Part shown: positions 24,797-38,216 of the stretch, piece by piece
How the letters are laid out: every line of letters begins with the position of its first letter
How positions within the stretch are numbered: position 1 is the stretch's first letter
The notes under the pieces: generated by a model
What the model saw: only the letters and a program-made list of their open reading frames with translations
The model's database searches: none
Told to the model about the DNA's origin: nothing
Position numbers and translations under genes: made by a program
Assembly: GCF_014839805.1 (NCBI RefSeq)
Contig: NC_051134.1
Coordinates: 13,175,170 to 13,239,169, forward strand
Length of the DNA: 64,000 nt
Origin: Manduca sexta
Taxonomy: Eukaryota; Arthropoda; Insecta; Lepidoptera; Sphingidae
Direction of reading: 5' to 3'

Positions 24797-24935
24797 CAAG
24801 CATTTTATCCCCTACTGGATAGATAGAGGCGAAACTGGGGCACCCACTTTACGGCGTGTATATTCCGTCCCAGAATGTGATAGGGGGCGAGCCTATCACC
24901 ACATCGGACACAAATTCCAAACTCCGGGCTTCGAT
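24797..24935 (-). repeat. SINE family 2 body fragment
   Basis: It shares the CCCCTACTGGATAGATAGAG, TATTCCGTCCCA and ACACAAATTCCAAACTCCG order with the 3040-3269 copy. The tRNA-like head is missing or diverged. Confidence 0.5.
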
Positions 24936-25665
24936 ACATAATACTATACTAATATGACATTTCTTAAAAAAAAACAGTTATGGTTTGACAAATAACTGTT
25001 AATCCGATAGCTATTCTTATTATGTATCTTTAACGAAATAAGAAATATCTTAATTCCCTGCTTAAACCCGTTCTGTTAAAGCTGCGAAACTAATTACGGA
25101 GTTATTAAAGTGTTTAAAATTAGATTGGTTTATTCGAGATAATCTTGATTCTTAAATACTATTAAAAATAATAAGGATTGCTATATTTTTTACAAATAAC
25201 TTAAAGCAGTAATAAAACTAATCCGCTCATTCTATTGTTAATAGTTTACGAGTTTCAAATATTGATGTTTTTAAAAATAGAAAGCAATTAACTCAAACCT
25301 CAAAATAACTCTTAGCATCTATCAATACCCGCTCATAGAAAAAATTGCCACGTGCAATTTATTTTCATTTTCAACACAACAAAATTAAAAATAATATTTT
25401 GGCAAGCAATTCGATTGGCTACCTATATTAAAAGTGTTAATTATAATTGTATAGTCTATTGCAAGACCTTAAAGTTTAATTTTAATTTCTGTATTACATA
25501 ACTCGCCTTTGATCTAAATATAGTGTGAAAAACACGCACTTTTAAAATAGCATTGTGAAAAAACCTTGTTGCTATTGCTACACAATTGTCATGTTTACAA
25601 GGTCCCGAAATTATATTAAATTAGATACTTGAGACTTATACGCTTAATTCGCGTACACTACAAAA

Positions 25666-25738
25666 GGTCCTGTGGCGCAACGGATAACGCGTCTGACTAC
25701 GGATCAGAAGATTCCAGGTTCGAATCCTGGCAGGATCG
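25666..25738 (+). tRNA. tRNA-Arg (ACG)
   Basis: A 73-nt cloverleaf with no intron. Acceptor stem GGTCCTG pairs with CAGGATC (one G-U pair) and G is the discriminator base. The anticodon stem TCTGA/TCAGA encloses the loop CTACGGA, giving anticodon ACG, which reads arginine CGN codons after inosine modification. The internal promoter boxes are the A box TGGCGCAACGG and the B box GGTTCGAATCC. The sequence agrees with the conserved animal tRNA-Arg(ACG). CCA is not encoded, as expected for eukaryotes. A run of seven T follows at about 25746. Confidence 0.97.
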
Positions 25739-25745
25739 AATATAG

Positions 25746-25752
25746 TTTTTTT
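25746..25752 (+). terminator. Pol III terminator of tRNA-Arg
   Basis: An oligo-T tract (TTTTTTT) begins 8 bases after the tRNA 3' end, the usual RNA polymerase III stop. Confidence 0.85.
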
Positions 25753-28663
25753 CTTAATTGTTCTATAATAATAAACTTATTTGTTTCCTATAATACTTTA
25801 TTGTTAAAAGCTAACATTTTTGTCACTGTAAATAATTGATTAAACAACAAATGAGCAAGGCAAACCTTCCGCACAATGTACAAAGACAACTAATGAATTC
25901 GATTATCCACAGAGAATTCGCTCTTCCGCACCCATTTCCGACGATTCAAATATACATCCAATCCAAAACGATTCCAGAGTAATCTCAACATCTCAACCTT
26001 ATTACCAATGATTAAAATTGAAAATTAAACGTATAATCGTTGCGATTGAATTGTGATACTTTTAACAGATTATACACTTAAACCTAACACCTTTAGGATA
26101 CCTGTAATTAAATAAATTACTTTACGATAATTACAAAAAGTTGTTAGAGCTTTTAGGTTTCACCAAATTATAAATACATTGGAACGACAAAAGGGATAAT
26201 GGTTCTATTTAAATTAATAATTAAAGTTATTTTATTTTGCAAGAATTCAACCAATAGAGAGAACCAATTATTGAAGGAAGAAGAAATATATAGATATATT
26301 ATAGTACATGCTATTTGTACTACAACTAATTTTATACTATTACTGTATTGGGTATTTCTTTACAAGAATACTTGGACTAGAGAAATTCCACTCATATCAT
26401 TTCCAAACAATTAACACCACGTTAGCAACAAGACACTTCTAACGTCCGAATAAAAACATGTTAATTTGCATGTCGTCTCACATTCTGCTCACACTATTCG
26501 AAGCGTATAGGAATTTGAGTAACGGGCCAACCCGTCGTGCAAGCTGCTAGAACCATCACTCTCTTAACTAATGCTGTTTTTTTATAATTTTATTCTACAC
26601 CATATAGATATTATTTTTTGCTCGGTTTATAGCAAGTAAACTTGGAGAAAATATCTTTAATAAGGAAATTTGCCATGTAAACAGTCACGGTATGTTGATT
26701 TCTGCTAATATTGAAGCTTGCAGGACTTGTGGCAAGTCGCACATATGTAGAAATATTCAAATACTTCCGCCAGTGTAAATGCAGTGGAACTTTTTGTTCA
26801 ATATAATTCTAAGAGAACTTGCTAGTCTAAACTTGGCTTAAGACAGTGGAAGACCTCTCCCAGGATAAAAGTTTCACTATGTACCTGCTTTCATGGAATA
26901 ATATGGGTTCTAAATTTCATTCAAATCTATTCATCGATTTAAGAAACGTTCAAGCTTCCCAGATTTTTTACATCATATCATACGTAACATTTCTCTGTTC
27001 GTTGTCAATAACCTTTATTGATGTGACAACTATAATTATACATATTTTTGCTTTTCATTTCCTATTGTATATTTCCGACTATCAGATGAAATAGTCCTAT
27101 AATTTACTACATTACAAAATTCAATACTAAACTGAAATCTGTATAAGTAAGGAAGTGTATACAGTCGGTTAAATTTATCTGTAAGTTTGTTATACCACCT
27201 ACCAGCCCAGCTCCCTTCACAAGCGACCTTGTGTGGTCGCGCGGCAGTCGCTCGCCTCGAAGGAATGCGACCATAACGCTTTGTTGACGAACCTTTAGAT
27301 AAATTCCGCGGTGAAATACCGCATTTTCCGTGAGCCTTTCAAAGGGAATTGTAACCTTTATCGTATATACGTGAGGAAAAATCGTACAATAGAAAGCATC
27401 TCAAATTTAACATCGATATTAGAATTAAATAATCTAATTTAGGTGAAAAGATAGTGCAGCTAGATATTTGAATCTATTGTTATCGATTAGGTATTATTCG
27501 TATACATCGACATACCAGACTTGGTTTAAAAATTGTCATACTTTATTAAGACCGAAACAAAAAAAAAATCATCTGAAATTATTTGAAATGGAAATATAAT
27601 CAAAACCATTACTGCATTACAACATCCTATCTTTTTAGTCACCTAGACGACTGATGGTACGTTTTTTGTAATTAAAATATAAACCAATTTATTCATATCG
27701 CTTATTGCAATCACAATGTAACAAAATCCGTATAATGTAACAAATAAATTCATTATCTAAATGTGGTCGGCCTCTGGCCGGAATGTCGTAACGTTGCCAA
27801 CCTACAGTGGAGTGGGAGTCAAAATAAAGCCTGCGCCTAATTGTTGGCAATAAACTGCAAACGCTCAGACAATCAGTCACACAGATCAGTTCACGATATA
27901 ACGCAACACGATCAATTAAGTGCCATTATTTTTCTGAAGAAATTTCTACATTTTAGAACGTTGCAAATAACAGTTCAAGAAATGTCCTAAATAAAGAGGG
28001 TACAACATAAAAGGAGAAACAAAATAGGTTTTCCAGACCTACGTCAATCAAAGGGATGCCGGGATTTTAAATTGTCTGCAAAAATTAGGTGCGTAAAGGG
28101 AAACTTGTTTTGTTTGTACGCATTGCAGTATTTTAACATCACTGTATGAAAATTGGGACGTGTATGAAATGTTTAATACTCTCCCGATGCCTCTAGACAA
28201 ACAAAAGGACTTTGCACAACACGTTAAACCACAACTTATTATGCGGCCAAAACAAGTTGTCATTGTCTTCTATCACAGTATAGTAGCGACGGGTGTATAT
28301 ATTACGTAGGCAATAAAATGCCAACCTCAAGGCAATGTTGCATAAAGTTATTCTAAGACATGTCCGCACTTCGATCGTGTCTGATCTACAACCTTAGCTA
28401 GCGCGTTTATTTCTCCCACACGTCTATATTTAACTTTGATTAGGAACATTGCCAGCTTTTACTCATATTGCAAATCTTAGACTTTAGTTTACAATGTGTA
28501 GACGAGTTCAGTGGCATCTGTTTTAGTTTATGCTCAACAAGTACAACTTAGTTAATTAGTCTGGATCACTTCTATTGTGTAGACTATAAAGTACATATTT
28601 GAATTAATTCTAACACTCTCTAATATTACACTTTTGAGTAATGAGTACATGTTTAACATAAAT
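25753..28663. other. Non-genic stretch
   Basis: AT-rich. The 71- and 82-codon open frames near 26200 and 26850 have no recognisable domain, splice context or codon character and are not called. A GC-richer patch near 27190-27300 has no open frame of note. Confidence 0.45.
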
Positions 28664-30024
28664 AATAATATCAGCCCTGTATTATGTACTGGCTAGGGAT
28701 TGCAATCCGGAAAATCGGATCCGGTAATCCGGCGGATCCGGCACCAACATACAAATACCGGATCCGACACCAATATACCGGATCCGGTGACCGGGTCCGG
28801 TGTTTGAATTTTTTGTCAAAATAACCGCGCTGGTGCTTACACCTTAAGTAGGTACTTTAAACGCCTGCATGTACGCGCCAGTCGTTCGACGCTAAGCCAC
28901 TGCGTTGCCCTACGCCCCTCTTCTCGCCCGTGCAGCAGCTTGTCACTACTTGTCCAGTTCAATCAATCAGTAACGCATCGCTCGAGTCAATAAATGTGTG
29001 TTATGTTTTACTCATTGCTTCGTCAAATGTAAGAAAATAGTAATTTTTTTCTTATATTTACGCACTTATTAAATATAAAATAAATCTCAAGAAAATCCAT
29101 AAAAAGTGTTTAGTTAAATAGATATAGTTTTTGCCCTTTGAATTTTGATAAATGAATTATGTTTACGTACATTCCACTTGTATATCATCATAAAAACACA
29201 TATGTGTTAAGTATGCTACGAAGGTATAACACGAACTTCGTTTACTACAAAGTAAAATTTAAAGAAAATTTTAATTAAAGTATTTTTTACAAGTACTACT
29301 GAACTCATACATAGTTAACTAGTGTATTAGTATAGTTACAGTTTAAAAACATGTCACTTTTGAAATCAATTCAGAATCAGGAGACCTTTTAGTGAAGACA
29401 GTGAAATAACTATATGGAACTATCTTTTTTGTTGAAATTTTATTTTAAGATTTTTATGGCATTTAATTTGTGATTCATCTGTTTAAATTTGTGATTTTTT
29501 TTGTAAGAAATTCATTCTTCTCTCTTTGGAATGGTTCTTCATAATAAAGTTGATTTCGTAGACGAATCATTTCTTTTTTCACTTTATACCGAACTACGTT
29601 GTAATGAAAAATAAAGATAAGTAGTCCTGGTTTGATCAATTAAATCAATCCGGCCGGATCCGACCGGACCCGACCGGATTAATGGAAATCCGGTCGAATC
29701 CGGCCGGATTGAAAATGAGGCCGGATTGCAATCCCTAGTACTGGCCCACTACTGGGCACGGGCCTCCTCTTTTACTGAGAGGGATAGGCCTTAGTCTACC
29801 ACGCTGGCCTAGTGCGGAGTGGTAGACTTCACACATCCTAAAAAATCCTATAGAGAACTTCTCCGGCATGCAGGTTTCCTCACCATATTTTCCTTCACCG
29901 TTAAAGCAAGCGATAATTCACACACATAATTTTAGAAAAATCAGAGGTGTGTGCTCTTGTGTTTTGAACCTGAAGACATTCATCTCGGCAGTCCGTTCCA
30001 CATCCCACTAGGCTATCGTCGCTT
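28664..30024 (-). repeat. SINE family 1 copy split by a hAT insertion
   Basis: The 3' end of the SINE (GGGCTGATATT on the minus strand) lies at 28664-28693. The body and tRNA-like head lie at 29738-30024. The two pieces are separated by the 1044-bp element at 28694-29737, and the duplicated GTACTGGC lies at the break. The SINE is therefore older than the insertion. Confidence 0.8.
28694..29737. mobile_element. Nonautonomous hAT element with 8-bp target duplication
   Basis: The terminal inverted repeats are TAGGGATTGCAATCCGG at the left and its complement CCGGATTGCAATCCCTA at the right. The 8-bp duplication GTACTGGC (28686-28693 and 29738-29745) is exact, the hallmark of the hAT superfamily. 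The subterminal regions are packed with GGATCCGG/CCGGATCC-like motifs, possible transposase binding sites. The interior is AT-rich with no transposase frame, so it depends on a relative for movement. Confidence 0.88.
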
Positions 30025-33000
30025 ATGTTTAACATATTACCTATTTATTCAAGCTATTTCTACAAAGATATAACCTATAAAGTCTGTTATCCGGGTAATT
30101 CCACCTCACGTAGGGTGACAAACTGCCTTATAGCTATCGTTCCTCTCCACTATATTCTCCTATAGTCAATTCTTGTCACGTGAAACGTCTATTCAACGTA
30201 AGGTATTCAGGCATACGCTACGTCCAATTTTGAATTTAACATTGTACACAACTTTTACTTTACTGTCACATGGTCTAGTTTGTATTTAGTGAAATTTCAG
30301 TGAAAGAAACAAATTAATAACTATAATATTTAGTCTGTAATAAGCGCGAGCAGCCGTTGCGAAATGTGGATCGTGAAATCGAATATTGGGCCGACGCGAC
30401 GATCCGGCCCGAATGCACACTTTGACAAGTAAACCACAGAGTTGCTTTATAACTGTGGCGGAACAAAAGGCGTTTTTGTTGTACGATTTAAGACCGTGTT
30501 TCTCCTCGTTTCAGTTATTAATTGTTTGTTGATAATTACAAAACGATGTTTGTTACTTTAAATTGTTATTACTTCATGATACCTTTGTAACCTAAGTCTA
30601 TACATGGAATAACCTAAAATTAAAAATAATGTACTATAGATGCTTATTATAAAGACGCAAATGATAATATCTAATGACGCTTACCATGAAATTGCAGCTT
30701 ATAATTTAATTACATTACCTCACGTAATAATTTATGTGATATTTGATTTCATAATTCACCTCAAGGAAGTTTAGATTAACTCGTACACTGCAAGCAGATT
30801 TTGAGTTCGCGACGTCCACGATTTATTGAGTTAAACAAATATTCTCACGTATTGTAATAGTCGATAACCACTCGGCGGGTGATACGTGACTATCAAGCTA
30901 TAAAAGTAGTTGTTTTCGCAAAAAAAAAGTAAGTTATGGCGCCTTTCCACAAATAAATCAAGTGTGGATTGCGAACGTGACGGAAAATTACAAAATTTAA
31001 AGAGAAGTCGTATCGATTTGTTCAGTCAAAATTATTTATGTTATATAGAATTCATGACAACTTTTGCCTGCACGTCAGTAAACTAAAACCTATTGAATCG
31101 GTTTAGATAAAGTTAATTAAAGAACACTTGAACATCCAAATATTAAAATAATACACTATTTGATTTTTGTAAACATAAAATAAAAAAACGTTCATGATTC
31201 TTTAATATTCGAAATTCAAAAATTCAAAAATAAACATCATAAATTCGACACAGCGTATTCGATACTTTTTTAAGTGCCGCTCCAACCTGTACCACTTAAA
31301 ACTTTCATACAGCCAAATCTTTTAAGGCTTCAGATTTGAGAAGTCATAAGACGTTTATTATTCTACGGTCACCTCGGGAACGCTCTTGGAATAATAAGCA
31401 TTAGTGTTCCATAGCCATTCGCCAAAGAAACTGGCAATATCACCACAACACTCTAACGACTGTAGAATACCAAAATACCTTTTAACTCACACTAGCGATT
31501 CGCTATTCATCGGCTAACTTAATGATGGTTTAATATAAGTAATTTATTTTTACGGGTTTGGTCTGACAGTATTTATAGTGAAGAGGTTAAGGTCACATAT
31601 CAACGTATTCTTTGAATACGATCTACCGTCATTTTAAAAATATGATCCCTATCGCTTTCTTAATCTATCTCAAAAATGGACCAATCAGAACGAAGATTTT
31701 TGACACGCTTACAATTAAGTTATTGTGATTGGTCAATCTCGAAATCTGATTGAAGATTGAGATTGAGATCATTTATTGAAAACGGCTGATAGTAGGCATA
31801 TTATTTAAATTTATTGCATTATTAAAATTATAGTTACACATACGAATTCACGTTTGTTAACAATTTGTCTATTGGTGAGACGTAGTCAATTTTAAAAACT
31901 CTAACGTTAACTTTCAACAAGAGAGTTTTACCTGCGTAAAAGCATTTTTTTCGTCCTATATTAATCGTAATATTTATCTCCTAAATGAATATAATAAAGA
32001 AAAATATTTATTTTGTAATAGATTAAGTAAAAAAAAATTATAAAACAGATTTTGAAAATTCTTTCACTAATAAGAATCCAGATTAACCTTAACTGCTATT
32101 GGCTAATTTTTATCTCGAGAATGAGCGCTATTTATCATATTTAACCATAATAATTTACGTAAATCCATAATTATATTAAGTAGGTACTCCGCGAACATAA
32201 AATATATTGTAAACACATTTTGTCATTTACCTGTTTTTCTATGCCTATCGTGTAATATAATTCTAACATTCCAAGGCGAACCAATATAACATTCTGTAAG
32301 CATTCGCACAAACTTTCTGGGGTAATATATTAGATACGTAACTTCCTTAGTACAAGTGAACATTTCAAATATTACTCGAACAGTGATTATAGACTATATA
32401 AAGAAATAATTTCAATGTTGTTATATACACCCTGCATGATTATGCAAATAATGTTATTGTAAAAATATTTACTACTAATAAACCCGTTACCAATAATCAA
32501 ATAATACCCGACGGAGAAACATTTTATTTTAAATTAATAATTCGTTTCTGAAAAACCCGAATGAAAGAACTTCGGTGGAATGACGGTACCATCGTGAAAT
32601 ACTTTGGAACAAAAGTAGGTAACTACGATATATTCCAGGATGTATATCTATCTCTTTTTCTGCATATAATTTTTCACACATACATTACATAATATCTACA
32701 CATTCAAATATATCATAACACTTAGTTTTATAATATTAATAGGATAAAAGCTGATTTCTGAATAGTCAGATAAAAAACAAATAAATTATAACCCAACAAA
32801 ATATAAAACTGAGTCAATTTAACAACTTAATTCACACATCTATCATTTTTGATGTATTCATGTAATATTATCGTATGCATCACTTTTATCTGATGATTGA
32901 AAAATCACCCTTTGTCAAACACAAATTGGCAAACTTATTCACACTATAGTACACGCGGGTTAAGAAACTGTTACAGATATAAAAAATGTTAATTATTTTA

Positions 33001-33335
33001 TAACAAAGGCCAGCGTAACAATGTAACTTTGTGGGCAAAACAAATTTTAGTATAACAATTATTTTTAATATTATGAACACAATGCCACTTCGCTTCAAAG
33101 AAAAATCTGTTTTATTATTTTCGGAAACCATACATTGTGTTTTCACACTTGTATTTATTGGCCTTTCAACTTACAATACACAATCCACTTTTCTTTAGAC
33201 TATTTGGGAGTCTTTAGTGCTACATTGAACAGGTTTCTTTTAACCTCTTTCGACCGCACCGTCACATAACACCAGGTGAGATTGTGGTTAAACGTCAGCT
33301 TATTCATAATAACAAATAAAATATGTCTGGATGTA
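30025..33335. other. Non-genic stretch
   Basis: No exon. 30340-30480 is slightly GC-rich without an open frame. 31640-31792 holds the second inverted-CCAATCA repeat. The remainder is AT-rich. Confidence 0.45.
31640..31792. repeat. Inverted CCAATCA repeat, copy 2
   Basis: AAAAATGGACCAATCAGAAC and TATTGTGATTGGTCAATCTC form inverted CCAATCA/TGATTGG arms, flanked by GATCCCTATCG and TTGAGATTGAGATC. It shares this plan with 12530-12665, which supports a dispersed MITE-like family. Confidence 0.5.
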
Positions 33336-33445
33336 TATATAATAATAATATCAGCCCTGTATTATTTACTTTTCCACTGCTGGCTCGGGCCTCCTCTACT
33401 ACTGAAGGGACTAGGCTTTGGTCCACTACTGTGGATTGGTCGACT
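33336..33445 (-). repeat. Truncated SINE family 1 copy
   Basis: It carries only the 3' part of the family (ATATCAGCCCTGTATTATTT, GGGCCTCCTCTACTACTG, GGTCCACTACTG) and lacks the tRNA-like head. This is typical 5' truncation. Confidence 0.65.
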
Positions 33446-33890
33446 TTAAACAGTTTTTTTAAAAGTTTAAAGCAGTAATCCAAGCATAATAGTAGAATAA
33501 TGTATTTTATTTTATTATAAAATAGTACAGGAAACAAACAGTAAAATAAACACAAATAAATTAATACAATTTACTTAAAAAATAATACCAATAAAGTTTC
33601 CAACATCTAAATATATTACCAGAAAAGGATTTATGCGGGCGAAGTCGCAAGTAAATCTAGTTTGGTATAATACTGAACGCGATCGCATCGTTAACCTAGC
33701 TGTGACAGTGAATATAAAGTACATGTTTAATTGTCCAGCCAGATAATCTTTTTATCTATTTATTGACTCGCAAAACCAGATTACTAAGATAATATGCTCG
33801 TTACTAGAAATGCAAGCTATAAATATTTTTAAAAGATATAGGCATGATAATATGAAAAAAAATGCATATCTAAATATGCTTAATGTTCTA

Positions 33891-34030
33891 GTCTTTAGTT
33901 GGATTCCCAGTTTCGCCAAGTGACCACGTAAAGCCGTTGGCTCTGCGCCTGATCTCTTTCAGGTCGTGTTGGATTGCCGTCTCACTGGACTATGAGATGA
34001 CTGTGGGACTATGAAATTCGGCTAGGAAAA
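33891..34030 (-). repeat. Moth LINE-like repeat fragment, reverse orientation
   Basis: AAAGCCGTTGGCTCTGCGCC, TGATCTCTTTCAGGTCG and GGATTGCCGTCTCACTGG are the reverse complement of the block at 39180-39275. It ends in a GAAATTCGGCTAGG terminus. Confidence 0.6.
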
Positions 34031-34695
34031 ATTCATTCGCCAAATAAGGTTAGATTTCAATAAACTACAAATTACTCAGGTTCGGTATTTCTACACAACT
34101 TGGCAATTGACCCGTAGTGGCTTAGGTTTCAATTATATCTCTACCTACCGCTTCAGGGGTTAATGCGTGAATTTACTGATACATTTCACAACAGGTATAA
34201 CCGACGCTATCAGACCTGTCAATGGAAATTATATCCGATAATGAGATTGAATGGCTGACGGACTTTGATGAAACAATAATACGTGTCATGTAAACATTAA
34301 ATACTCTATTATACGCGGGAAATTTATATTATGTGATTCTGTTTGTATATAAATACTATTGCATCGAGGTAGTTTGTTAATTTGTAAACGTTTGAACAGA
34401 TATTGTAATAAAACTGTTTTCCAACTAAATGAAACATTAATTCCGAAAAATATACTTTATTCTTCTCTACTTAAATTGCAAAAAAAGTCATCAGAGAAGC
34501 GAAACTCAGTATTTTCAATAAAATCTATCATTATTATAAGATCTATTGTGAATTGACTAGACGCACAAATAATATCTTAGCTGCCAAAATATAAGTACCG
34601 CGAGTGCAAAATAACCACTAAGAAAAATAAGTGTACCTAATAGAAAAATCATAACCTCCTTTGATATCGCCGTGGTTGGGTAAAACGGTCAAATA

Positions 34696-35211
34696 TAGAG
34701 ATGCCACGAATAGTTGATTGGCCGAATACCGAGTACCGAATATTCGGCAACGCTGTCGGCCGAAGCGCCGAATATTCGGCCACCGAATATTCTTCTCTAC
34801 TTCGTAAGAAAAGAAACTTGAATGAAAATGATAGGAATATGGAAATACACGACAATTTCTGGAACTGCTTTGAGGAAGTCGCTACAGATATTCTCCTGGA
34901 AGTAGCGTGTATAGTGAGAGGTTATTTTCTGAGGCTGGTATCATTTACGATGAAAACCGCAGTCGTTTGCTACCAATAAATGCTGAAAAGCTTGTTTTTA
35001 TCCATCACAACTAACCACTGATCAATTTTAATTACTAAAGAGTTGTAATTTGGAAATAAATAGATAATTTTGAGTAATATAATGTGTCTTTTTCATTGAT
35101 TTGCTATTCGGTATTCGAATAATACGTAATATTCGCCGGATACCGAATAGGTTAAAAGTGGCCGAATAGTGCCGAATACCGAATAGCTGCCGAATATTCG
35201 TGGCATCTCTA
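34696..35211. mobile_element. Short hAT element with target duplication GTCAAATA
   Basis: The terminal inverted repeats are TAGAGATGCCACGAATA (left) and TATTCGTGGCATCTCTA (right). The flanking 8-bp duplication GTCAAATA is exact (34688-34695 and 35212-35219). Many CGAATA/TATTCG motifs crowd both ends. At 516 bp it is an internally deleted derivative of a larger hAT transposon, as the retained coding fragment at 34904-35014 shows. Confidence 0.9.
34904..35014 (+). pseudogene. hAT transposase C-terminal dimerisation fragment
   Basis: 36 codons plus a stop in one frame contain SERLFSEAGIIYDENRSRL then P.NAEKLVFIHHN, followed by TAA. This matches the hAT family C-terminal dimerisation motif (S-E-R-x-F-S-x-A-G ... 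R-x-R-L-x-P-x-N-A-E-x-L-x-F). The N-terminal zinc finger and the DDE catalytic region are absent, so the piece cannot make an active transposase. Another frame is open here for 92 codons (34701-34979) but is not the coding one. Confidence 0.85.
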
Positions 35212-35219
35212 GTCAAATA

Positions 35220-38216
35220 TCTAGTTACGTGTAAAACAAAGGTCCCTAAACCGTTTCTATCCAATTTACCGTCAAAGTGTCACGATGTGGCTGGCTTTTC
35301 GAAGTGTCTACACCAACCCGTGTCCAAATCAAGGTTGTCGCAATAAAAATTGTTTTATAATCGTTTTAAAAAATAAAATGTTAATTGATTACGTGCAAGA
35401 CCGGAAAATAATCATACGCTTTAATGTTTCATATTGTCTATATTTGAAATGAAAAAATATTTTTCTCAATTATAACTTAAATTAAAATAAATTAAAGTCA
35501 TTCAGTTGATATCCAAGATTAATATACTTTTAAGACAATTTAAGCACTAACTCCTTTTAACTTTTTATTCTTATTACTTTAGTCAAGATCACTCGACAAT
35601 TATTATGTGCCAGGAAGTGCCAGTATTCTAAATAATATCATTTTGTGTCTTGTAGCAAATATAGACTATCTATAATAAGTTTATCTAATTTATTTCATCA
35701 AATAATGACCACATTGCTATACAAAATAATCAGCCCAAAATTTACCAAAATAAACGCCATAGTTCGTTGTCTTTTACCTGTCTATAAAACATCAGTTCAA
35801 CCCTATATTGTGTTGATGTCCTGAATGTAAAAGGAACATTTGCGCCGCACAGCACCTCCTACATCCGAGTTTCCTCAGCTCGATCAAAAGCATTGTACTC
35901 CCATTCCGCGTAAAAGTACAATCGTGTACGAAACTCGCTAAAGTTTTTGAAACTAGCCGTATGTCCGATGTTGTAAAAGTTGGGGAACTATTCTCCGCTT
36001 TGTAAGAACGACGGTTGTAATGATTGTTGAAAATTGAAAAGGTTTGTTCTTTTATATTATGTACGACTGTACTGAGAAACTTCGACTATGTTTAAAATAT
36101 AGATGTTGATACAGAAACTAAAATAGGTAACATTTAACTTGTTACCGAAGTTTAAGCTCGAATTCCGTAATCGAATTCTGAAACAAAGATAATTTTGCAA
36201 ATGTCAAATACAATTCCTAAAATCCTAATAACCAAACATAACAAAATACAGTTAAATTGAAATAAACCAATTTACCAAAACAAGTTAATTTACGGTAACA
36301 CTATAAGGATCTTAACCAGTTTGCAGGCCATTATCGTTGTTTTATACAACGTTCGTGAAACCAACAACCTCATACGAAACGTGTCGAATCATCTCAAGAG
36401 AACAAAACAGTATTCGTAAATATATAAAGCCAACGTCAGCGGAAAGGCTTGCAAGGTCGAAGTCGGTATGTGTCAGCGGTTTACTGTATTCTACGTAATG
36501 ACAAATAGTGACTAAATTGCCTAATCAACTTGTATCCATTTGAATAAATCATATCCTTAAAATAATATTACGACTGATTAATTATAATAAAATACATTGG
36601 TGTTAAATACGTTACAAACGGATACGGCTATGGAATTCTATGCCAAATTAATTACCATGCTAATATTATTATGGGAAAAATATATATTTTCAAAAGGACT
36701 TTAAATATATTGTAATGTATCAAGTGACCCACAAGCAATTTGACTTCGCAATCTTATTTTTTTTTTATAAATCTGCCTCTTGACTTATTAATTGAATGAA
36801 AAAATCATTTCTTTTAACCCTTTACTTCTATCAACGATTCAACAGTTGTACAAAATTATTTAAATTAGCCAATGACAAATATTACCAAGTTTATAATCAA
36901 TTCATCTGAGGACTGCTCAGGTATATGAATTGTAATTGCAAAACGTCGCGTCAAGCCAGTGGCTCCGCGAAATCGTCACCTTGAACTTTTCGCCTTTATA
37001 CCAACACGCCTCACGTCACTCCGGGTGTTTCGAAAGAAGCAGTAAATTGTGAGACTTTATTTTTAATTATGGTATCAATGTTAGTTAATGTTTAGATATT
37101 GGTAGAAATAACAATTAATTATAATATAATAGTGCTCCAAATAATAACTACAATACATTTATAGCGTCTGCGAACGTCTTATTTTAAAATACTTTTCGTC
37201 TTATATATTTTTTTAAGCAGGATAAGTTTGAGAACACGATACTCGGTATGTTCTGTATTTGTCATTAACTTATACCTAAAATTTACAAAGCAAATCTTAT
37301 ACCTAACGCAAACCGGTCCGTTTGAAAAGGTTTTCGATACCAGATTTTGCGACATCCAAATCATGTAATTTAAAATCCGCGAGAGAAGATAAAAAATAAA
37401 CTGCATAATAAGTGTTGAAGTATTATTTATGGGTATATAAAACGCTGCATAGTTAGCAGGTATTTTAATTGATTTAAATACAAATATCACGTACATAAGA
37501 ATTCAAATGATATGACTCACAATTATGATTCTGTTACTATTTACCTTTGCAAGATAAATTATTAAAATGTATACAAATTCTTTAGAGACTTACGTTAGAT
37601 GACATTTAAAAGATGACTATAATTTTTGTCATTGATGTAAAGAGCTTGGATAAACAATGTAAATTAAATTCAAAGAATGTCGTTTCATGATGAAATTCGC
37701 GATCCAGGTCTATCTAAAATATTTCAAGAACAAGTAACTCACAAAATAAAGATGAATCACACTTGTTTTAAGTCTAACCGGTATTAAAACTCGTCAAACT
37801 ATAAAAGTCCCAGAAACAACATGGCAGACTAATAAAGACTTGTTGATTGCCAATGGCAACGAAGCAACTTTCATACTCGCCTCGCGCATACAAATGACGT
37901 TTTTTTCACTCTAAGTCGCAGGTACGCGTGCAAATTTAACACCGAATTGAGGTAAATGTAAAGCTCGGACGCGTCTCACAAAACACCAGGCAACGTAACC
38001 GCGTCTGTCTCGTTAGTTCTATTCAACTCATAGTTCTTGCTCTAGAATGTTCTTTTTATGCTCTCGACACGAGTTTTATTTTAGTTTCATCGTCGGAATA
38101 CATTTTTCACTGATTCGCTTCGTAATGCCGGTCACGACTCGGCTGTGGCTTAAAAGGTTGTAGTGATTCAAGTTATGATGTATGGGGAAGTCCATATTGT
38201 TTGTGTTTTATATTAC
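35220..38216. other. Non-genic stretch
   Basis: AT-rich with no exon, RNA gene or bounded repeat that I can support. 37860-38160, just before the gap, is somewhat more GC-rich, but no frame or splice pair stands out. Confidence 0.45.

Noticed and set aside
26846..27094. 82-codon plus-strand ORF with hydrophobic stretches
   Set aside because: Low-complexity, Phe/Ile-rich translation of AT-rich DNA, without homology that I recognise.
34701..34979. 92-codon plus-strand ORF in the short hAT element
   Set aside because: The hAT homology is in a different frame (34904-35014); this frame has no motif.
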